64,000 nucleotides of DNA from Novosphingobium sp. ERN07 (GTDB lineage Bacteria > Pseudomonadota > Alphaproteobacteria > Sphingomonadales > Sphingomonadaceae). The notes beneath the pieces are model-generated. The model was not told where the DNA came from, searched no databases, and was given only the letters and a program-made list of their open reading frames with translations. The position numbers were made by a program, and so were the translations under genes. The DNA lies in contig NZ_JABAID010000001.1 in assembly GCF_012641335.1 (NCBI RefSeq), forward strand, positions 186,001 through 250,000. The letters are read 5' to 3'. The first letter of the stretch is position 1. Each line of letters opens with the position of its first letter. Shown here one piece after another: positions 1 through 8,156 of the stretch.

Positions 1-2412
1 ATAGCGCGACTGCCAAACTTCTTCCGCCGTGAACACCAGCACCGGCGCGCCATAGCGGACCAGCGCGTGGAACAGCGTGTCGAGCACGATGCGATAGGCC
101 CGGCGCTTTGCGTCCGAAGGCGCATCGCAGTAGAGGCTGTCCTTGCGGATATCGAAGAAGAACGCCGAAAGGTCTTCGTTGCAGAAGTCGGTCAGCGCGC
201 GGACATACGTGTTGTAGTCGAAGTCCTCGACAGCCTGCCGCAGCGTGGCGTCCAGCTTGCCCAGCAGGCCGAGCATGTACTGCTCCAGCTCGGGCATTTC
301 CGCCACCGGCAGCCGCTCGTCCTCGGTAAAGCCTTCCAGCGCCCCCAGCAGGTAGCGATAGGTGTTGCGCAGCTTGCGGTACTGGTCGGCAACGCCCTGG
401 AGGATCTCCTTGCCGATGCGGTGGTCCTCGGTGAAATCCACCGAGAGCGCCCAGAGCCGCAGAATATCCGCGCCGTAATCGCGCATCAGATCGATCGGGC
501 TGATCGTGTTGCCGAGCGACTTGGACATCTTCATGCCCTTCTGGTCCATCGTGAACCCGTGCGTCAGCACCGCGTCATAAGGCGCCCGCCCGCGCGTGGC
601 GCAGCTTTCCAGCAGCGAGGACTGGAACCAGCCGCGATGCTGGTCAGACCCTTCGAGGTAGAGATTGGCAGGCCACTGCAGGTCAGGCCAACGCCCCGAT
701 TCCAGCACGAAGGCATGGGTCGAGCCGCTGTCGAACCACACGTCAAGAATGTCGGTGACGCGCTCGTAATCCTCGAGCTTGTATTTATCGCCCAGATATT
801 CCTGCGCGTGCTCCTCGTCCCACGCATCCACGCCGCCCGCCATGACGGCAGCGACGATGCGCGCGTTCACTTCCGGATCGTTGAGGTACTGCCCAGTCTT
901 GCGATCGACGAACAGCGTGATCGGCACACCCCACGCGCGCTGGCGCGAAAGCACCCAGTCAGGACGGCCTTCGACCATCGCGCCGATGCGGTTGCGGCCC
1001 TTTTCGGGAACGAAGCGCGTGTCGGCGATGGCCTTGGTGGCCTTCTCGCGCAGGGTGCCGCCCTCGGCCTCGCGATCCATCGGCACGAACCACTGGGGCG
1101 TGCAGCGATAGATCACCTTGGCCTTGGAACGCCACGAATGCGGATAGGAATGCTTGTAATCGGCAGACGCCGCCAGCAATCCGCCCGCCTCGCGAAGATC
1201 CGAACAGATCGGACCATCGGGCGCGTTGAACTTGGGATTGATGACCGAGCCCTGCCCGCCGAGCCAGCCCCAGTCCTCACGATACTTGCCATCGCCCTGA
1301 ACCGCGAAGACCGGCTCGATCCCGTACGCCTTGCACAGCGCAAAGTCGTCCTCGCCATGATCGGGAGCCATGTGGACAAGGCCCGTGCCGCTGTCGGTGG
1401 TGACGAAGTCGCCGGGCAGCATCGGACGCGGCTTGGCGAAAAACCCGCCGAGTGCATGCATCGGGTGGCGGCAGATGGTTCCGGCGAGGTCGGAGCCTTT
1501 GAACTGGTATGTTCTCGGATTGAAGTTGCTTTGCTCGAAGCCGACTCCAGTCCTTCGCTTAAATTCGTCTTGGAGATCGGACGCGACAAGGAACGAACAT
1601 GAACCAAGCGGACCATCGGTCTGCATGAAAAGCGTATACTCAACCTCCGGCCCATAAGCCAAAGCCTGGTTCACCGGGATCGTCCACGGCGTCGTCGTCC
1701 AGATCACCGCATAAGCGCCGACCAGTTCGGCAATCGGCGACTCAACGATCTCGAACGCCACGTCGATCTGGGTCGAGACAATGTCCTCATACTCGACCTC
1801 CGCCTCAGCCAGCGCGGTCTTTTCGACCGGTGACCACATCACCGGCTTGGCCCCGCGATAGAGCTGGCCGCTTTCCGCAAACTTCAGCAGTTCGCGCACG
1901 ATGGTGCCCTCGGCTTGGCTATCCATCGTCAGGTAGGGATTGTCCCAATCGCCATTGATGCCGAGGCGCTTCAATTGCTCGCGCTGCACGTCGACCCACT
2001 TCTGGGCATAAGCGCGGCATTCGGCGCGGAATTCGCGTGGCGGAACCTCGTCCTTGTTCTTCTTTTTCTTGCGGTACTCTTCCTCGACCTTCCATTCGAT
2101 GGGCAGGCCGTGGCAGTCCCAGCCGGGCACATAGGGGGCGTCCTTGCCCAGCAGCGTCTGGGTGCGGCAGACCATGTCCTTCAGGATATGGTTCAGCGCA
2201 TGGCCGATGTGCATGTCGCCATTGGCATAGGGCGGGCCGTCATGCAGGATGAACTTCTCGCGACCGGCGCGCGCCTCGCGCAGCTTCCGGTAAATCCCCT
2301 CGTCCTGCCAGCGCGAAAGAATGACCGGCTCCTTCTGGGGGAGGCCAGCCTTCATCGGGAAATCGGTCTTCGGCAGGAAGACGGTCGGTCGGAAGTCGCG
2401 TGGTTCAGTCAT
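1..2412 (-). CDS. ileS: Isoleucyl-tRNA synthetase, C-terminal end cut off by the window edge
   Basis: Charges tRNA-Ile with isoleucine in the cytoplasm (class I synthetase). The frame stays open from an ATG at 2412 to the left edge, giving 804 residues. Families are about 930-950 long, so roughly the last 140, including the C-terminal zinc region, are outside. The HIGH signature is at residues 68-71 (PYANGDIHIGH), and KMSKS is at about 628-632 (plus-strand bases 517-531) in the context GMKMSKSLGN. Residues about 200-400 are the CP1 editing domain (WTTTPWTIPVN, then DSGTGLVHMAPDHGEDD). The start is favoured because conserved sequence (MTEPRDFRPTVFLPKTDFPM) begins there. A patch in the editing domain (about 1495-1665) has visibly lower GC than the rest. 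It is downstream of ribF with a 183-base gap holding two hairpins, so it is probably partly co-transcribed with that chain. Confidence 0.97.
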   Translation of the reverse strand, partial: MTEPRDFRPTVFLPKTDFPMKAGLPQKEPVILSRWQDEGIYRKLREARAGREKFILHDGPPYANGDMHIGHALNHILKDMVCRTQTLLGKDAPYVPGWDCHGLPIEWKVEEEYRKKKKNKDEVPPREFRAECRAYAQKWVDVQREQLKRLGINGDWDNPYLTMDSQAEGTIVRELLKFAESGQLYRGAKPVMWSPVEKTALAEAEVEYEDIVSTQIDVAFEIVESPIAELVGAYAVIWTTTPWTIPVNQALAYGPEVEYTLFMQTDGPLGSCSFLVASDLQDEFKRRTGVGFEQSNFNPRTYQFKGSDLAGTICRHPMHALGGFFAKPRPMLPGDFVTTDSGTGLVHMAPDHGEDDFALCKAYGIEPVFAVQGDGKYREDWGWLGGQGSVINPKFNAPDGPICSDLREAGGLLAASADYKHSYPHSWRSKAKVIYRCTPQWFVPMDREAEGGTLREKATKAIADTRFVPEKGRNRIGAMVEGRPDWVLSRQRAWGVPITLFVDRKTGQYLNDPEVNARIVAAVMAGGVDAWDEEHAQEYLGDKYKLEDYERVTDILDVWFDSGSTHAFVLESGRWPDLQWPANLYLEGSDQHRGWFQSSLLESCATRGRAPYDAVLTHGFTMDQKGMKMSKSLGNTISPIDLMRDYGADILRLWALSVDFTEDHRIGKEILQGVADQYRKLRNTYRYLLGALEGFTEDERLPVAEMPELEQYMLGLLGKLDATLRQAVEDFDYNTYVRALTDFCNEDLSAFFFDIRKDSLYCDAPSDAKRRAYRIVLDTLFHALVRYGAPVLVFTAEEVWQSRY

Positions 2413-2500
2413 GACCGGCGGGCACTAGAGCAATTGCGCGCGTTGGGGAAGTCTCTGGCGGAGCATTGCCCACCCCGCTGCAACTAGGTTCGCGACGCTC

Positions 2501-2590
2501 TCCAAGTCTCGCGGCCCTCCCGCCTGCCGGAGGGCAAGAACAGGTCTTTCAACTCCCCTCCCGCAGGCGGGAGGGGTTGGGGGTGGGCAA
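2501..2590. repeat. GC-rich palindromic intergenic repeat (two hairpins)
   Basis: Between ribF and ileS lie two hairpins. The second is perfect: CCCCTCCCGC, a 2-base AG loop, and GCGGGAGGGG at 2555-2576. The first is CCCTCC...GGAGGG at about 2516-2534. There is no T tract typical of an intrinsic terminator. The flanking GGTTGGGGGTGGG stretch resembles dispersed REP-like elements of sphingomonad genomes. It could still attenuate transcription from ribF into ileS. Confidence 0.6.
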
Positions 2591-2595
2591 GAGCG

Positions 2596-3519
2596 CTACG
2601 CCAGCAACTCGCGCGCTCGTTCGCAGTCCCTCTCCATCTGCGCCACCAGCGCATCGAGGCCATCGAACTTCGCTTCTGGCCGCAGGAAATGGTGGAAGGC
2701 CACTTCAATTTCCTGCCCGTAGAGATCGCCCGAAAAATCGAAGAAGTGCGGCTCGAGCAGTTCCTTGGGCGGATCGAAGGTCGGGCGAATACCCAGATTG
2801 GCGGCGCCTTTCACCAAGCGACCATCCGGCAAACGTCCCGTCACCGCATAGATGCCATAGCGCGGGCGCAGGTACATGCCGATGTCGAGGTTGGCGGTGG
2901 GGAAGTTGATCGTGCGCCCCAGCTTGTCGCCATGCTGCACCATGCCCCGGATCGCGAATGGCCGCGTCAGCAGCTTCGTCGCCGTTTCGCAATCGCCCGA
3001 CTTCAACGCATCGCGAATGCGGCTTGACGAGACGACCTCGCCCTCCCGCGTGACCGGCCCCACCGCGCGCGCGGTTAGACCGAAACGCGGACCATCCTCC
3101 CGCAGCACCTGTGCATTGCCGCTGCGGCCCTTGCCGAAGGTGAAGTCCTCACCCGTCACCACGCCCACGGCACCCAGATGCCCGACCAGCCCTGCCTCGA
3201 TCCATTCGAGCGCGGTCATCCCGGCCACGTCCGCACCGAAGTGGATCACCAGCATGGCATCGGCCCCGGCTGCGGCGAAGAGTTCCTGCCGCTGGTCCAG
3301 CGTGGTCAGGCGGAACGGCTCGGCATCAGGCTTGAAATGGCGCACGGGGTGAGGATCAAACGTGGCGACGATGGCCGGACGGCCTTCGGCCCTGGCCCAG
3401 CGGATCGCCTCACCCACCACGGCCTGATGCCCGAGGTGAAACCCATCGAAATTGCCCAGCGCCACGATACCGCCACGAAGGGCTTGCGGCACAGGTTGCA
3501 GGCTGTCGAGACGGATCAT
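2596..3519 (-). CDS. ribF: Bifunctional riboflavin kinase / FAD synthetase
   Basis: Converts riboflavin to FMN and then FAD in the cytoplasm. The product has 307 residues, the usual family length. The N-terminal nucleotidyltransferase carries GNFDGFHLGHQ (about residues 22-32), the HxGH-type ATP site. The C-terminal flavokinase domain begins near residue 185 with GDKLGRTINFPTANL, the conserved PTAN motif. Its ATG overlaps the folA stop as ATGA, so it is translationally coupled to folA and is the last gene of a purE-purK-folA-ribF chain. FAD and FMN from this enzyme would supply flavoproteins such as NadB elsewhere in the window. Confidence 0.96.
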   Translation of the reverse strand: MIRLDSLQPVPQALRGGIVALGNFDGFHLGHQAVVGEAIRWARAEGRPAIVATFDPHPVRHFKPDAEPFRLTTLDQRQELFAAAGADAMLVIHFGADVAGMTALEWIEAGLVGHLGAVGVVTGEDFTFGKGRSGNAQVLREDGPRFGLTARAVGPVTREGEVVSSSRIRDALKSGDCETATKLLTRPFAIRGMVQHGDKLGRTINFPTANLDIGMYLRPRYGIYAVTGRLPDGRLVKGAANLGIRPTFDPPKELLEPHFFDFSGDLYGQEIEVAFHHFLRPEAKFDGLDALVAQMERDCERARELLA

Positions 3520-4013
3520 GCGCCAGCCTTGGCGTAAGTGACGAAATCGAAAGCGGGTCTGCCAGACTCAGCCTGATGCACGTCGCGCGAAACCTCTATC
3601 CACTCCGATCCGAGCGGCTCCAACACGGTATCGCCCTCGAACGTCCCGTGTACTTCGGTCAATTCAACGCGTTCGGCAAGGGGCATGAACAGGCGATAGA
3701 TCTCCGCCCCGCCAACGACGGCGATCTCGCCCTCTCCCGCCAGCGCCAGCGCCTGCTCGACGCTCGTTGCCACTTCCGCCCCCTCGGCGCTCCACCGGCC
3801 ATCGCGCGTCAGCACGATATGGCGGCGACCGGGCAGCAGGCCCGGCAGGCTCTCAAAGGTCTTGCGGCCCATGATCATGGGCTTGTTCATGGTCAGCGCC
3901 TTGAACCGCTTCAGGTCCGCAGGCAGGCGCCACGGCAGGGCATTGTCCTTGCCGATCACGCCGTTGGTGGCGCGGGCATAGATCAGGAAAAGTCCGGGAC
4001 GGACTGCGCTCAC
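3516..4013 (-). CDS. folA: Dihydrofolate reductase
   Basis: Reduces dihydrofolate to tetrahydrofolate with NADPH. The product has 165 residues. Family features are NGVIGKDNALPWRLPADLKRFK near the N terminus, the GRKTFESLPG NADPH-binding segment, and VVGGAEIYRLFMP. Translation probably starts at a GTG (4013-4011) that overlaps the purK stop as GTGA. No upstream ATG fits the homologous N terminus. It overlaps ribF downstream by four bases. Its place between purine and flavin genes links one-carbon supply with purine synthesis, though the linkage may only reflect shared growth-rate control. Confidence 0.95.
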   Translation of the reverse strand: MSAVRPGLFLIYARATNGVIGKDNALPWRLPADLKRFKALTMNKPMIMGRKTFESLPGLLPGRRHIVLTRDGRWSAEGAEVATSVEQALALAGEGEIAVVGGAEIYRLFMPLAERVELTEVHGTFEGDTVLEPLGSEWIEVSRDVHQAESGRPAFDFVTYAKAGA

Positions 4014-5068
4014 AGCACCAGCCGCGTCACGTGGCCCATCTTGCGTCCGGGCCGTACCGCCGCCTTGCCATAAAGATGCAGGTGGTTGGCGGGGTCGGAA
4101 AGGATCGCGGGCCAGTCGTGCGCATCGTCGCCGATCAGGTTGTCCATGACCACGCCCTTCGCTGCCAGCGCGGTCGATCCCAACGGCAGTCCGCAGATCG
4201 CGCGGACGTGGTTCTCGAACTGGCTGGTGAGCGCCCCTTCGATGGTCCAGTGTCCGGAATTATGCACGCGCGGGGCCATCTCGTTGAATACCGGACCGTC
4301 CGCCGTCGCGAAGAACTCCAGCGTCAGCACGCCGACATAGCCCAGCGCATCGGCCACTTTCGCCGCCAACGCCCGCGCCTCTTCCACCTGCGCCACGATC
4401 ACAGGCGATGCCGGCACGGTCGAGCGATCGAGAATGCCGCCCTTGTGCACGTTCTCGGCGCTGTCCCAGAAGCGCACTTCGCCCGCTTGCGTGCGCACGA
4501 GGATCACCGAGAACTCTGCCTCGAAGGTCACGAACCCTTCGTAGATCAGCGGCTTGCCCGGAAGCTCCACCGCCTCGGCATCGGACGGCTGCATGATCCG
4601 CCACTGGCCCTTGCCGTCATAGCCATCGCGCCGCGTCTTGAGGATGCCCGGCGCGCCGATGCTCGCCACCGCCGCGCGCAGATCATCCATCGAATCGACC
4701 GTGGCCCAGGGCGCAGGCCGGCCGCCCAGCGCTTCGACGAACGACTTCTCGTTCACCCGATCCTGCGCCACTTCCAGCGCCTTGGCCGGTGGATGGAGCG
4801 GCGCATGGGCCGTCACCGCCGCCAGAGGCGCAGCAGCCACGTTCTCGAACTCGTAAGTCACGACAGCGCACTGTGCAGCAAACGCCGCGAGCGCCGCCTC
4901 GTCGTCGTACTCGCCCTGCGTGAAGGCCGCGCAGACGTCGGCGGCAATCGAATCCGCTTCCGGCGCATAGACGTGGCAGCGATAACCGAGGTTCGCCGCC
5001 GCCAGCGCGATCATCCGGCCAAGCTGGCCGCCACCGAGGATGCCGATCGTCTCGCCGGGAGGGATCAT
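4010..5068 (-). CDS. purK: N5-carboxyaminoimidazole ribonucleotide synthase
   Basis: ATP-dependent carboxylation of AIR to N5-CAIR in purine biosynthesis. The product is 352 residues from the ATG at 5068, starting [19 protein letters not shown]. The reading frame is open further upstream (to 5506), but that part is only a shadow of purE. ATP-grasp features are visible: KTRRDGYDGKGQW, then YEGFVTFEAEFSVI, and EMAPRVHNSGHWTIEGA. The stop of purE and this ATG share one base (TGATG), which indicates coupled translation with the next enzyme of the same step. It ends RLVL and overlaps folA by four bases. Confidence 0.96.
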   Translation of the reverse strand: MIPPGETIGILGGGQLGRMIALAAANLGYRCHVYAPEADSIAADVCAAFTQGEYDDEAALAAFAAQCAVVTYEFENVAAAPLAAVTAHAPLHPPAKALEVAQDRVNEKSFVEALGGRPAPWATVDSMDDLRAAVASIGAPGILKTRRDGYDGKGQWRIMQPSDAEAVELPGKPLIYEGFVTFEAEFSVILVRTQAGEVRFWDSAENVHKGGILDRSTVPASPVIVAQVEEARALAAKVADALGYVGVLTLEFFATADGPVFNEMAPRVHNSGHWTIEGALTSQFENHVRAICGLPLGSTALAAKGVVMDNLIGDDAHDWPAILSDPANHLHLYGKAAVRPGRKMGHVTRLVL

Positions 5069-5553
5069 CAGACCGGCTTCTCCGCCACCGATTCGGTCTG
5101 CGCGGTGCGGAAGGCGATCAGCCGCTCGGCCAGCGCTTCGTCCGACGTCGCCAGGATCGATGCGGCCAGAATACCCGCATTGGTCGCGCCCGGAACGCCG
5201 ATGGCCAGCGTCGCCACTGGAATGCCGCCTGGCATCTGCACGATCGACAGCAGCGAATCCATGCCCTTCAGCGCCTTGGATTCCACCGGCACGCCAAGCA
5301 CCGGCAGGTGCGTCATCGAGGCGACCATGCCCGGCAGATGCGCCGCACCGCCCGCGCCTGCGATCACCACCTTGAAGCCTTCGAGGTGCGCGCCCTTGGC
5401 AAAGCTCATCAGCCGATCCGGCGTGCGATGCGCCGAGACGATGCGGCAATCGTGCGCCACGCCCAGCTTTTCCAGCACGGCCGAGGCGTTCTTCATCGTC
5501 TCCCAATCGGACTGGCTGCCCATGACGATGGCGACTTGCGGCTTTTCAGACAT
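5068..5553 (-). CDS. purE: N5-carboxyaminoimidazole ribonucleotide mutase
   Basis: Isomerises N5-CAIR to CAIR, the step after PurK. The product is 161 residues, typical of class I PurE. Family motifs are [10 protein letters not shown] at the N terminus, AHRTPDRL, and [11 protein letters not shown] around the phosphate and carboxylate binding site. It is the first gene of the tightly packed purE-purK-folA-ribF chain. The gpmA gene ends 30 bases upstream on the same strand, so gpmA and purE may share a transcript. Confidence 0.97.
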   Translation of the reverse strand: MSEKPQVAIVMGSQSDWETMKNASAVLEKLGVAHDCRIVSAHRTPDRLMSFAKGAHLEGFKVVIAGAGGAAHLPGMVASMTHLPVLGVPVESKALKGMDSLLSIVQMPGGIPVATLAIGVPGATNAGILAASILATSDEALAERLIAFRTAQTESVAEKPV

Positions 5554-5583
5554 CTCCCCTGCCCCCTTCAGGCCAACGGGCGC

Positions 5584-6270
5584 TCAGCGCTCCGAAAGGT
5601 AGTAGCGTTCCACTTCGGCGAGGTTGTCGTCGAGTTCGTAAACGATCGGCTGCCCGGTCGGAATCTCGAGCCCCGTGATGTCCTCGTCCGAAATGCCCGA
5701 CAGGTGCTTGACCAGCGCGCGAAGCGAATTGCCATGGGCAGAGACGATCACCGTCTCTCCGGCGCGCAACGCAGGCGCGATCTTTTCTTCCCAGCACGGC
5801 AGCACGCGCGCGATGGTGTCCTTGAGGCTTTCGGTCGAAGGCACCGCGATCCCGGCATAGCGCGGGTCCGAAGCCAGATCGAACTCGCTGCCCGCTTCCA
5901 GCACCGGCGGCGGCACGTCAAAGCTGCGGCGCCACACCTTGACCTGATCTTCGCCATGCTTGGCCGCGGTCTCGGCCTTGTCGAGCCCGGTCAGGCCGCC
6001 ATAGTGCCGCTCGTTCAGGCGCCAGTCCTTGTCTTCCTGCACCCACAGCCGTCCGGCCGCTTCCAGCGCCAGATGCAGCGTCTTGATCGCGCGGGTCTGC
6101 AGCGAAGTGAAGGCCAGCGTCGGCAGCACGCCCTTGTCCTTGAGCAGCTTGCCTGCCGCGAAAGCTTCGGCCGCACCCTTCTCGGTCACGTCAACGTCCC
6201 ACCAGCCGGTGAAGCGGTTTTCGAGGTTCCACTGCGACTGGCCGTGGCGAATCAGGATCAGGCGGGGCAT
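5584..6270 (-). CDS. gpmA: 2,3-bisphosphoglycerate-dependent phosphoglycerate mutase
   Basis: Interconverts 3- and 2-phosphoglycerate in glycolysis and gluconeogenesis. The product is 228 residues from the ATG at 6270. An in-frame extension upstream has no family similarity and was discarded. The phospho-histidine motif LIRHGQSQWN (His9) is present, as are TGWWDVDVTEKG, NERHYGGLTG and the second catalytic histidine in VSAHGNSLRAL. The length equals the classic dPGM subunit. It is followed at 30 bases by purE and preceded by a small basic protein on the same strand. Confidence 0.96.
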   Translation of the reverse strand: MPRLILIRHGQSQWNLENRFTGWWDVDVTEKGAAEAFAAGKLLKDKGVLPTLAFTSLQTRAIKTLHLALEAAGRLWVQEDKDWRLNERHYGGLTGLDKAETAAKHGEDQVKVWRRSFDVPPPVLEAGSEFDLASDPRYAGIAVPSTESLKDTIARVLPCWEEKIAPALRAGETVIVSAHGNSLRALVKHLSGISDEDITGLEIPTGQPIVYELDDNLAEVERYYLSER

Positions 6271-6316
6271 CGGGGCATCCTGTAGCTGACTGAAATATGG
6301 AACCGCGCCCCTAGCG

Positions 6317-6496
6317 TCAGGAGGCCGGATTGGAAAGCCCGGTTTCCAGCGAATCAGGCGATTCGGCTTCGCCGCCCGCATCACCATCTGTGCCTGCGCC
6401 CATCGCCCGCGCCTGCGCCTTGCGCCGCTTCAGGTTCTCGCGCAGGCGGGCGGCTAGCCGTTCCTCGCGGCTCAACGGGGGTTTTGCGTCGCTCAT
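6317..6496 (-). CDS. Small charged hypothetical protein (59 aa)
   Basis: The 59-residue product begins MSDAKPPLSREERLAARLRENLKRRKAQARA. The N-terminal half is a strongly basic predicted helix and the C-terminal half is acidic and disordered-looking (DGDAGGEAESPDSLETG). I chose the internal ATG at 6496 because the residues encoded before it look like non-coding leader. Short proteins with this REERLAARLRENLKRRK core recur in sphingomonads as hypotheticals, as far as I recall. No function is known to me. It lies 46 bases upstream of gpmA on the same strand. Confidence 0.6.
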   Translation of the reverse strand: MSDAKPPLSREERLAARLRENLKRRKAQARAMGAGTDGDAGGEAESPDSLETGLSNPAS

Positions 6497-6551
6497 GCGG
6501 GCTTGATTGCAGGGATACGGCATTTACCGCAAGGCCCTCAGGAACAGTCGC

Positions 6552-6580
6552 TTGACAAAGGCCCATGCCCCCGTCATTAG
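6552..6580 (+). promoter_or_regulatory. Sigma-70-like promoter for tRNA-Thr
   Basis: TTGACA at 6552-6557, a 17-base spacer and CATTAG at 6575-6580 fit a housekeeping promoter. It would start transcription about 55 bases before the mature tRNA. The -35 box is perfect and the -10 is degenerate. Confidence 0.45.
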
Positions 6581-6640
6581 CGCGCCCCTGCCCACCCCGC
6601 CGGTTCGTCGGCGCAATTGGTGGCCAAGCGGAAATGGTGT

Positions 6641-6715
<75 letters not shown>

Positions 6716-6830
6716 TTTCCGGAAACCTTGTTTCCAGTTCTGGCTTCCATATCTGGAACTTTTGCCAGAAACGGTGCTTATAGACCCGTCTTCTTGGGGA
6801 CGATTTGCCCATGCAGGGGTGGGGTCTTTT

Positions 6831-7805
6831 ATGCTGTCCAAAGCAGAACTTTCTCCGGAAAGCCTTTCGCACGTAATCGAACAAAGCACCGACTGCGTGA
6901 AGCTTGTCGGCCCTGACGGTTCATTACTGTGGATGAATCCCAACGGGCTTTGCGCGATGGAGATTGATGATTTCACCGCGCTAGGTGGCAAAGAATGGGC
7001 ATCGCTCTGGCCAGAAGATGCACAGCCGATGATCCGTTCCGCACTGGCCGAAGCCAGCGCCGGTGGCGTCAAGCGGCTTGAGGCGTTTTGTCCTACTGCC
7101 AAAGGCTCGCCTCGCTGGTGGGAAGTAAGCGTATCAGCAGTGCGTGGCCCTGACGGTGTTCATGCTGGCTTTATTTCCGTCTCGCGCGACGTAAGCCAAC
7201 TCCACGCCGACCGTGAAGCGCTCAAGATTCTTCTTTCGGAAATGCGCCATCGGCTCAAGAACAGCTTTGCAATGGTCTGTGCAATGCTTCGCACGGTAGC
7301 GCGTGGTCACCCGGCGAACACGGAGTTCGCCACCGACATGATTGCCCGCATTTCAGCACTGGCAATGGCTCAGACCTTGTTTGACGGTGAAGCCGAAGAA
7401 ACCGACCTTTATACGCTGCTGTCCACGCTCATCTCGCCCTTCCGTGAAAGCGACGCTTCACACGTTGAGCTTGATTGCGATGGAAACTATGAAATTTCCC
7501 GGCGGGAGGCAGACGTCATTTCGTTGGTTATCGGGGAACTTACAGTCAACTCGACCAAACACGGTGCAATCGGCAGCGGCGGCACAATCACATTGAGTGC
7601 CCGAGCAGTCGATATTGGTGGGAGCGGGCGACATGTGATCGTGTGGCAGGAGCAATCCGATGTTGCCGTCAAGGCAACGTCTCGGTCTGGCGGCCAAGGC
7701 CTGAACCTGATCGAACGAATCTGCGCAGCGCGCGGCGGCGTGTTCGAGATAGATTGGCAGGGAAGCGGATTGGTCGCCACACTGTCTTTGCCAAGAAGTG
7801 CCTGA
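6831..7805 (+). CDS. PAS domain HWE-family sensor histidine kinase
   Basis: A soluble two-component sensor of about 324 residues from the ATG at 6831. An earlier in-frame ATG at 6762 is possible. The N-terminal PAS domain (about 13-125) contains CVKLVGPDGSLLWMNPNGL and ends in FISVSRDVS. The phospho-acceptor His is about residue 140 in LSEMRHRLKNSFAMV. The ATPase part has ELTVNSTKHGA (N box), HVIVWQEQSD (the WxE motif that defines HWE kinases) and GGQGLNLIERI. No cysteine of the LOV type is seen, so a flavin blue-light sensor is unlikely. There is no transmembrane segment. No response regulator is adjacent, so its partner is elsewhere. In alphaproteobacteria such kinases often feed the PhyR general stress pathway, which is an inference here. 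Confidence 0.88.
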   Translation: MLSKAELSPESLSHVIEQSTDCVKLVGPDGSLLWMNPNGLCAMEIDDFTALGGKEWASLWPEDAQPMIRSALAEASAGGVKRLEAFCPTAKGSPRWWEVSVSAVRGPDGVHAGFISVSRDVSQLHADREALKILLSEMRHRLKNSFAMVCAMLRTVARGHPANTEFATDMIARISALAMAQTLFDGEAEETDLYTLLSTLISPFRESDASHVELDCDGNYEISRREADVISLVIGELTVNSTKHGAIGSGGTITLSARAVDIGGSGRHVIVWQEQSDVAVKATSRSGGQGLNLIERICAARGGVFEIDWQGSGLVATLSLPRSA

Positions 7806-8096
7806 TCAGGCCCGCAAGTCAGCCCAATCCGGGTGCCGCCGGAACGCAGCTTCCACATAGCTGCACTGTGGCACGATCCTGAAACCGAACTTGCGCGCAT
7901 CAGTAACAAGCGCCTTGACCAGTTCGGCAGCCACGCCGCGTCCGCCGATCTCGGTGGGCACCAGCGTATGGTCGGCCACCACCACATCGCCGTTCCGCTG
8001 ATAGGTCAGCCTACCGATGGCTTCGCTTCCCTCCACCTTTGCATGATATTCCCCGCGTGCGCCCTGATCGAGATGGGTGATGGCGATATCCGACAT
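7806..8096 (-). CDS. Small GNAT-like N-acetyltransferase (YjdJ/Gtn type)
   Basis: The 96-residue product starts MSDIAITHLDQGARGEYHAK at the ATG at 8096. It has the minimal acetyl-CoA binding core VVVADHTLVPTEIGGRGVAAELVKALVTDAR, with the (Q/R)xxGxG/A-like turn GGRGVA, followed by FRIVPQCSYVEAAFRRHP. This matches the one-domain GNAT family seen in YjdJ-type proteins (about 90-100 residues). The substrate is unknown. It converges on the HWE kinase: the two stop codons are adjacent, with only one base between 7805 and the reading frame end. The long open frame extending from it to 8984 is an antisense shadow of ltaE. Confidence 0.85.
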   Translation of the reverse strand: MSDIAITHLDQGARGEYHAKVEGSEAIGRLTYQRNGDVVVADHTLVPTEIGGRGVAAELVKALVTDARKFGFRIVPQCSYVEAAFRRHPDWADLRA

Positions 8097-8156
8097 TTTG
8101 ATTGGCCTCTTGTGACTGCTTGACCCGAAACGCGCAGGCCCACATTGCGGTTTCCG

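Noticed and set aside
67..1602. 511-residue plus-strand open frame at the left edge
   Set aside because: It is the complement of ileS, in which HIGH, editing and KMSKS motifs are read on the minus strand.
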